From: Megaustenia siamemsis | Lineage: Eukaryota; Mollusca; Gastropoda; Stylommatophora; Ariophantidae | DNA: 64,000 nucleotides | NCBI GenBank assembly: GCA_032433765.1 | Contig: JAVIAB010000092.1 | Coordinates: forward strand, 35,151,534-35,215,533 | Direction of reading: 5' to 3' | Part shown: positions 57,460 through 64,000 of the stretch, in pieces | Position numbering within the stretch: the stretch's first letter is position 1 | How the letters are laid out: the number at the start of each line of letters is the position of its first letter | Translations under genes and position numbers: made by a program | Notes under the pieces: generated by a model | What the model was told of the DNA's origin: nothing | The model's database searches: none | Seen by the model: only the letters and a program-made list of their open reading frames with translations

Positions 57460-58860
57460 ACAGCAAACATTACAAAAATTGCCACACAGGAAGATGTCTG
57501 AAGAGAATGCTCATTGTGATGAGAAGATACAGTCTGAAAAATATGTGGTGCCTTGAAGATCAACAACACAGACTCTTTAATCTGCTCAACCTCTGATCAT
57601 CTTTCAAACACTTGTTGAAAAACATTATATATGTACAGAAAATAATTTAACTTAATGTTAGATTGCTCAGATTGATTCAACAATCTGTATAGTGTTATCT
57701 CTATATTTATACTCAGCTTTGTTTGTAGCATTGTTTTCATTAAAGTGTGCTGAAAATTCATTTTTACTAAGATATAAAAGGCAGAGGCAATGGAAGTAGA
57801 AATCTGAAGCAGGAATGATCAAATTTAGATGACTGATACATATCAGAACTGAGTCAGCAATAGTCTCATTGATTAATGTAATTACCATTTTCATTAGTGA
57901 TTATTATAAATCAAGTGTCTCTTGAAGAGCTGAGCATATATTTATTGTAAAGAGCATGTTACTGAATCACGCAGTGAATCCACTTATGGACAAGTTCATT
58001 AAATATGGTCCAAAAGTTCAAATTGTATCAAAGCCTCCTAGTTTCAACAAATGTTTTTTTTATCAATTACGTCTTTTCCATATCTTTACATTTTGTTGTA
58101 AACTCAAGTGCAAAGCAATGTAAAACCACTGTTCTTCTTTGAAGTTATTTGAATTAATATAATTCCCAAAATCTGGCATCTGAGAATATGAACTTATGCC
58201 AATTAACTCATCAACTTAAAAAAAAAAAAAGAATGAAACATAAATTTCATTCCATCATAAATTACTCTTTCACATTAGGAAGATATGTTTGAAACACCTC
58301 TGAATAGTGTTACTGGAAAGAGATTTTGGTCGCATTATCTCGCTGGTTTCCATAAGGAAATATTTTTTCTTTTATTTCGAAAGCCATATCATATAAGGCT
58401 TGCATTGTTGCTGTGACCTGCTGCTAAAAATTTCCAACAAGATCAAGTCTCTAATGTTTAAAGCCAATTTCATGGCATTTAACAAAATCCCATGTCTTTT
58501 TCAGTATGTTTTGAATGCTTTAACGTTTGTTTCATTTCATCTTTGAAGGTTTTAGTGATTCAACATGAAGAACAACATAACACAACCCGCAATGTGACTT
58601 CACTATGCAATTGTTGAACACAGTAGTAAAGTCAAATTGTCATCTGAATATTTATGTTTTTTTTTCCTCCACATATGATTAGGTAAATAGAACACAATTA
58701 ATATTTTCACAAGAATTGTCAATTTGGATTTTAATTAATTATATGCATTTCACTAATTGTAGTGCAAACAACAAAGAAGAAAAATGATTCATTCAAAACA
58801 AAATGTTACAAATAAATTCATAAGATACATTGAATAATGAAAAAGTGTAATGAAGACATA
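57460..58860. other. No gene recognised
   Basis: AT-rich. No supported feature. Confidence 0.45.
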
Positions 58861-58904
58861 TTAAAAGGCCTAAACATTAGCAATAACTGGCTCATAAACA
58901 CTTT

Positions 58905-59135
58905 TCTACAAAGGAAATTAAAATGCAATGGTCATGTCAAAAGACAGTGAGCTGGAAAGAACAAAAATGGAAGTTATGATTTCAGGAAAGATGAGACAGG
59001 CAGACCAAGAATAAGGTGGTTTCAAGACATCAAAGAGACCTTGAACGTGACAAAAGAAGAAATGGATGATCTGTCTAGAAATAGAAATCCTTTCAAATGG
59101 GCTGTGGTGAATGCAACATTCTGCAAAGGACATGC
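58905..59135 (+). pseudogene. LINE C-terminal fragment
   Basis: A frame reads CNGHVKRQ, then GRPRIRWFQDIKETLNVTKE and MDDLSRNRNPFKWAVVNATF up to a TGATGA stop region, a typical LINE tail. It differs from families I-III. Confidence 0.7.
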
Positions 59136-59184
59136 AACCTGATGATAAATTGTATATTACTTGTAATTATATGACAGTATCATT

Positions 59185-59380
59185 TATATCAGTCTTAGCA
59201 GAGATGGAGAATGAACTACAAGAAATGATAGACATAATAGTAAAACAAGACAACGAGAAAGGTCTCAGTCTAAATAGTAAGACAATAGAAGTAATGGTCA
59301 TATTTTGAAACAATCATCACAACCATGTAACATAAAAAAATACACTGGACAAATCTTAAACAAGTGCAGCGCTTCCTGCA
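59185..59380 (+). pseudogene. RTE-like LINE (family II), internal fragment
   Basis: AEMENELQEMIDIIVKQDNE and LNSKTIEVMVIF align with the piece just after YADD in the copy at 46522. A degenerate continuation (CNIKKYTGQILNKCSAS-like, after a stop) follows. It sits about 50 bp after the end of a different LINE. Confidence 0.7.
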
Positions 59381-59479
59381 AGGCAGCAGATTGTCTTTTC
59401 TGTAGGGGGATTCTGCCTTAGATGGTCGACCCTCCCAGGTTTACGAGCACCATCTGCCCGAGTCACTAGAGGTGACTAA

Positions 59480-60025
59480 CACAGACATGCACACACAAAG
59501 ATATGAGGTGTGCCTAACACAGACATGCACACAGCGATACGAGGCATGACTAACACTGACATGCACATAAAGATATGAGATATGTCTGACATAGACATGC
59601 ACACACAAAGATATGAGATGTGACTAACATAGCCATGCACACACAAAGATATGAGATATGACTAACATAATCATGCACACAAAGATATGAGATATCACTA
59701 ACCCAAACATGAACACACAAAGATGTGACACATGACTAACACAGATACACACTAAGATATGAGATATGACAACACATACACACATAAAGATATGAGACAT
59801 GAATAACACAGCCACACCAAGATATGAGATATGACTAACATGACACACACCAAGATATGAGCCATGGCCAGCACACACACACATAAGCTAAGATATTAGC
59901 CATGGCTAGCACAGAAACACATCAAGATATGAGCCATGGCTAGCACAGAGACACATCAAGATATGAGCCATGGCTTCACGGAAAAACACCAAGAAATGAA
60001 CCATGTCCAGCACAGAAACACATTA
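59480..60025. repeat. About 36-42-bp degenerate minisatellite
   Basis: Units contain GACTAACACAGACATGCACA and CACAAAGATATGAGAT, grading into ACACATCAAGATATGAGCCA toward the right end. The minus frame with ISHIFVC repeats (59624-59884) is an artefact. It abuts the receptor-like gene remnant. Confidence 0.85.
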
Positions 60026-61080
60026 AGGTATCCATATGCTTGGGTTTGTTGTAGTCGGCAGACTCTTCTTAACGTGGGAATCATCGACATACGAGACGCA
60101 GGCCCCGATTAACTGTTCACAGGTTTCGTTCAAACAGTTGTCCGGAGATTTGAGAGTGCAGTCTGACCCGTAGAACGTTCCCTTGCATGTACAGTTCCCG
60201 GTTGACTGTTCACAGGTGTTGTTGAAACAGTTTTCCGGATATTTGAGAGTGCAGTCTGACCCTAGTACGTTTCCTTGCACATACAGTTTGTACATTCCGG
60301 ATCACATATGATGTCACAGCCATCAGAACACGTCTGTTTGCACTGTAGCCCAAAATTACCATCGGGACAAGTGTCATTACAGGTGTAGCCAGGATGCTTA
60401 CATTGTAGGCATTTTCCTGATTTTTCCTCACATAAAGGACAGACACTAAGACAAGACCCAGAGCAGTCGTGTCCATAGATCCCATGTGAACAGTTGCCGT
60501 GACACGTACCAATGATGATGTTGCAGCCTCTGCAACACCCACTACACACTGCACAAAACGACTAAGAATGCCCGTCCAGACAATAGGTGTCTGTAAATGT
60601 TTGCACCTCGCACACCCTCAGTGCACTGATGGCCAGTGAGAACTCAATCTTAATGTGTGCCATTGTCGCTTGTGTGGTGACTACAATAGTGTTCACAGAA
60701 ATATTTGGGTATGATTTGAGAGCCACATTCCGACCCCTGCCAATGTAGATGGAGCAGATATTTGCAACTATCACCCTTTCAATCCGTAACTTGTTGATCA
60801 GACCAGGCCCAGAGCAAAAGACATCAATCTCATGCGAACTAACTACAAACCTTGATTCATTGTTACATGAGGCAGAACCATTTAGTTTTACCATGAAACT
60901 GTCAAGATCTGTTAAGTCATTCACATAAATCCTAAACCAGGAGAACGGCAAAGATTGATTGAGAGTTGTCTCAACAACTAATGTATAATCTGCGTCCGGA
61001 TTACATGTGGTGTCGTTGTTATCAAACAGGAAAGTAGGTTCAGATTTTTGGGCGTATTTGTAAACGAGATCCAAGTACTA
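60026..61080 (-). pseudogene. MEGF/scavenger-receptor-like gene fragment: galactose-binding-like domain plus EGF-like repeats
   Basis: Read on the minus strand. 61074-60565 encodes about 170 residues of a galactose-binding-like module (FSWFRIYVND, FMVKLNGSASC, GRGRNVALKSYP, LAISALRVCEVQTFTDT). A TAG stop (60562-60564) follows, and in the same frame Cys-rich EGF-like modules continue (HGNCSHGIYGHDCSGSC, CNDTCPDGNFGLQCKQTCSD). Near 60268-60275 one base is missing relative to the tandem partner, shifting the frame to GSDCTLKYPENCFNNTCEQ, STGNCTCKGTFYGSDCTLKS and a stop at about 60023. Such proteins are cell-surface or secreted binding proteins, often expanded in molluscs. No signal peptide or membrane segment is present. 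A GTATGT at 60092-60087 could be a splice donor, so the last 23 residues may be intronic. The stop plus frameshift favour a pseudogene; sequencing error is the alternative. Confidence 0.75.
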
Positions 61081-61089
61081 GCACTGGAG

Positions 61090-61361
61090 TTCGAAATATT
61101 TGTGCTGACAACTGTCATTCTGGCTTTAAAAAAAAAAACCTGCACTCACTAATATTAATAACATGACCAAACAGGTGTAATAAAATAATTACTCAAATAT
61201 ATTTGTTTTCCATCCAGAAATGATCAAAGCGGCAGAGCAGGGTAATTAACTTAGCAACGATGCTCTTCAGGTGTTTGAAAAATAAAGCAACAGTCTCAGC
61301 ACAATTAATTCAAAAATATAAAGGCCAGTCATATTTAAAATGAAATGTCTTAGAATGAGAG
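61090..61361. other. No gene recognised upstream of the receptor-like fragment
   Basis: On the minus strand a T run and a CTAG/CCAG near 61070-61085 could be a weak splice acceptor. No signal-peptide exon was found here. Confidence 0.4.
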
Positions 61362-61585
61362 CCACACATTAGCCCAATGGTTAGTGAACTGACTACTTAG
61401 GGACAAGAGGACGGATTCGATCCCGATCAGGTTCACCAACTCTTAAATGGATACAGGGTTTATTTGGGAAAACAAAGATGGAACTGGTGTAATACTAACC
61501 AAAAGTAATATTTCAATGGTCTATTAGAAAATATAGACATTAACACCATATTCATCACAATGTGATGTGACAGGGCTCTCACTAC
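61362..61585 (+). mobile_element. SINE family 1, old diverged copy
   Basis: TTAGCCCAATGGTTAGTGAA and GGATTCGATCCC mark the A and B boxes. Body words AAATGGATACAGGGTTTATT and TGTAATACTAACC match younger copies with many changes. The target duplication is not recognisable. Confidence 0.8.
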
Positions 61586-61705
61586 CTTCAATTAATTTTA
61601 ACACAAAAGTCTTGTAATGGTTTTAAAAATCAGTGACAGACCTCAAGTTATTTCTGTTGGTTTAATTTTCTTTTAATCTTTGCTCCAACCTCTACTAGTA
61701 GTATG

Positions 61706-62260
61706 TTGCAGTTTCATCATCATCAAGCACCATGTCTGCTGGTGTTGGTGATCATATCACTTAACAATTTCTATCTCTACAGAGGTTTATCAATTCTGTT
61801 GTTTGCTACCTGCCATACCAACTCTTTAACTGCCTTGCATCTTCTAATTCTTCTTCACAATCATTTTATTCTCAGTTTTTTTCCACTTGACACAATATAT
61901 TCCAGTTATACTCTTCTTATAACATGACCAACAAATTATTTTTTCTTCCTGAGGTTGGTAATAAGCTGTCATTTTTTATTTAGCCCCTTTTAGAACATCC
62001 TCATCACTCATTTAACCTGTCGGTAGTATTCTCAGCATTTTTCTATAAAACCATATTTCTGTGGCAATTTATTGTCCAACTGTCCAGAATTCTCATCCAT
62101 ATGTAAAGTGTAGCTCCATTTAAAACTGCAGAAATATTTTTAATATTTCCATTAACAAAAATGTAGTACACAGTATTTTTTTCTAATCTTGAGTGCAATC
62201 TTTGCCTGAACTATTCTGTCAATCACCCCTCTAGTACATTAACATTGCTGTTGTGGACAA
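61706..62260 (-). pseudogene. RTE-like LINE (family II), 3' half, decayed
   Basis: The 3' tail is CATCATCATCA (plus strand, 61715). The reverse strand matches 46760-47318: a GRCTRG-like run near 62225, a 'PYMDENSGQLDNK' region in place of LTYGCKSWTI, MWFYRKMLRIL near 62040-62070 and the tail. No frame survives. Confidence 0.75.
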
Positions 62261-63260
62261 GAGTTAGACCATATCATTTTGAACAGTTGAAAACATTCAT
62301 GGTGAAATTTCATATAAAGATTATTTAAATTTTTAAATATACAACCCACAAATAGTACACATGTTGTACACCACTACTACTTGGCGGGGGAATCACTGTT
62401 CTATGAGAAAAATATAAGTGATGTGTCAAAAAAAAATCTCACAATATGATAAAAGGAAACACCTGGTATAAACAACACCACAGATGTCTTTGTACATGGA
62501 AAAAAAGGTAAGTACATTCATAATCAAACTGACTAACTACTGATAAACCCGAGATGTGGGTAACAATTTGGCTAGGAGAAGATTACAATAGTGATTAAGT
62601 ACCTCTCATAGTAAAAACTCTGAATAAAATTATAAACAGCAAAAATAGCAGCAGTTAACATCAACTTAAAGCAGACAATAAGGCACTTGAGAAATACAAC
62701 ATTAATATTTAGAACAGGTACAATGCTACAGAGAAAACACAAAGCATAAATAATCGCGCTGAAATAATCAATACAACAAACAGCAAGAGTGCTCATAAGG
62801 TCATTTAAAGAAAACAAGGAAGAAATGGGCGACATATGACATTTTACACTTAATGGAAACATCAGAAATAATAAACAAGACAGACAAAGGTGAATACAAA
62901 AAATTTACAAGAGGAATAGAAATTAATACAACATAACAAAAGAAACATGGGTAAATCAGAGATAAGGTAAGATTGAAATGCAGCACAAAAGAGATGCAAA
63001 TGTCATCCACAGGCAGACTGATGAATTGGACAGAGAACCCTACCAAACACTGGTTGTTTAAAATCAAATGAAGAAGAATCAGTGATAGAACAAGAACATG
63101 GAAGCATGAGGGAACAATTTAAAGATTTTAAAAAAGGAATTTTGTGATGGTGAACGAAGTAAATATTCAACATAATTGGCAATGACCACAAATATTTACA
63201 AAGCTCAACCAAATAAACAAGGTGTCACAGACTGCGAGGATAATTGTAAAAAAAAAATGT
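62261..63260. other. No gene recognised
   Basis: AT-rich. No supported feature; hydrophobic minus frames at 62572-63212 look like translations of A-rich DNA. Confidence 0.45.
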
Positions 63261-63261
63261 T

Positions 63262-63443
63262 TATGAGTCAAATGACCAAAATGTTACTAAGAGCCACCAT
63301 GAGACAAGTGAGTTTAAGAATTCATTCAGAAATTAGTTATGAACAATGTTACTTTGTTGGAGTTAAAGGTACTAACATCACTATAAGTGTCTCAATAACA
63401 TTTACAGAAAACAAAGATCTGAGAATTATGAAGAATATATACT
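63262..63443 (+). pseudogene. Reverse-transcriptase finger fragment of an RTE-like LINE
   Basis: The frame reads MLLRATMRQVSLRIHSEISY and EQCYFVGVKGTNITISVSIT, matching the 'R-R-EI--EQFGFV--GTRNAI' region just before motif A. It ends at a stop before the catalytic motifs. Confidence 0.65.
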
Positions 63444-63449
63444 GAGAAT

Positions 63450-64000
63450 AAAAAGCAGCCTAAGAATAGGAAAGCAATTGGTAATTCTTGGATAAAAAAA
63501 AAGGTGTTAATTAGGCAGGGATGTGCCCACATCCAGGGATCATCAAACTCATTTAGCCTGCGTAGCAAAGTTATACTAAAACCAATACAGAACATACCTG
63601 GAATATCAGAGGATGGTTAAAATATACTCATGGAATAAAGTTACTGAGACTATATTGGTTACTGTACATGATTTGGACATGAAACAAAACTTGGTGCACA
63701 ATACAGTTGAAAATTGAATAACATAGCAAGAGATCACTAAGATAATGTAAGTGTAGCATTCATTACACAGGAAAATTAAATCTTGGTCTCAGTAAGCACT
63801 GTGTATATCCACCCCAAACTTAGCCCATCATTGCCTTGAAAGCACAATCTTGACTCTTCAGAAGCAGAAAACAGTATGTCTCCACTGATGACAGGTCCAT
63901 ACTATAATGATGTTTGGCCCAGGGCAAGTAATCTGTCTATGGAAAACTGACAGTATTGGTCAAACAGTATATCTGTGAGATATATTTGCCTCTCTGAGTC
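63450..64000. other. No gene recognised
   Basis: Nothing recognised to the window edge. Confidence 0.45.

Noticed and set aside
62572..63212. Minus-strand hydrophobic frames suggesting membrane proteins
   Set aside because: Three short overlapping frames opposite A-rich DNA, with no conserved motif or second supporting signal.

Overview
The window looks like a gene-poor, AT-rich stretch of animal nuclear DNA, most likely from a mollusc. I base this on three things: abundant tRNA-headed SINEs, several clades of non-LTR retrotransposon with target-site duplications, and a decayed gene joining a galactose-binding-like domain to EGF-like repeats, an architecture common in molluscan MEGF/scavenger-receptor-like proteins. 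There is no bacterial-style operon, rRNA, CRISPR array or recognisable functional tRNA. The species cannot be fixed from the sequence.

Region by region. 1-8600 holds the 3' ends of two RTE-like LINEs, a frameshifted RNase H-like fragment, minisatellites and a compound GA/TA microsatellite. 8630-9564 is an 18-bp minisatellite that creates long spurious reading frames. 9630-10880 holds two copies of a second SINE family and a LINE scrap. 11097-14060 is a decayed IS630/Tc1/mariner-type DNA transposon with long terminal inverted repeats, invaded by an internally deleted LINE. 14175-17515 is minisatellites, one with higher-order structure. 18170-22800 holds LINE fragments and a ~1 kb dispersed repeat split by a LINE insertion with a 10-bp target duplication. 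22972-24302 is two abutting minisatellites. 24345-28335 holds SINEs, an unclassified dispersed repeat and a 214-bp tandem duplication. 31255-32283 is a giant inverted pair of 41-bp minisatellites. 33570-39180 holds nested SINEs and LINEs. 40315-43065 is more minisatellites. 43990-53325 is LINE copies of at least three kinds, two of them flanked by or containing clear target duplications. 55342-57457 is an apparently intact DNA transposon with a 456-codon transposase. 60026-61080 is the receptor-like gene remnant. The last 3 kb are RTE remnants and unannotated DNA.

The only long, uninterrupted and recognisable protein-coding frame is the transposase at 55633-57003. It has a DDE triad with an unusually long second-D-to-E spacing (83 residues by my count). 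Its decayed relative at 11097-14060 shares the outer terminal repeat, has lost the first catalytic Asp and carries stops and frameshifts. Most other long open frames are by-products of tandem repeats whose unit length or composition avoids stops. Nested insertions give a relative history: in one place a SINE sits in a LINE that sits in another repeat. The LINEs plausibly supply the machinery that mobilises the SINEs, but the sequence does not prove which LINE serves which SINE.
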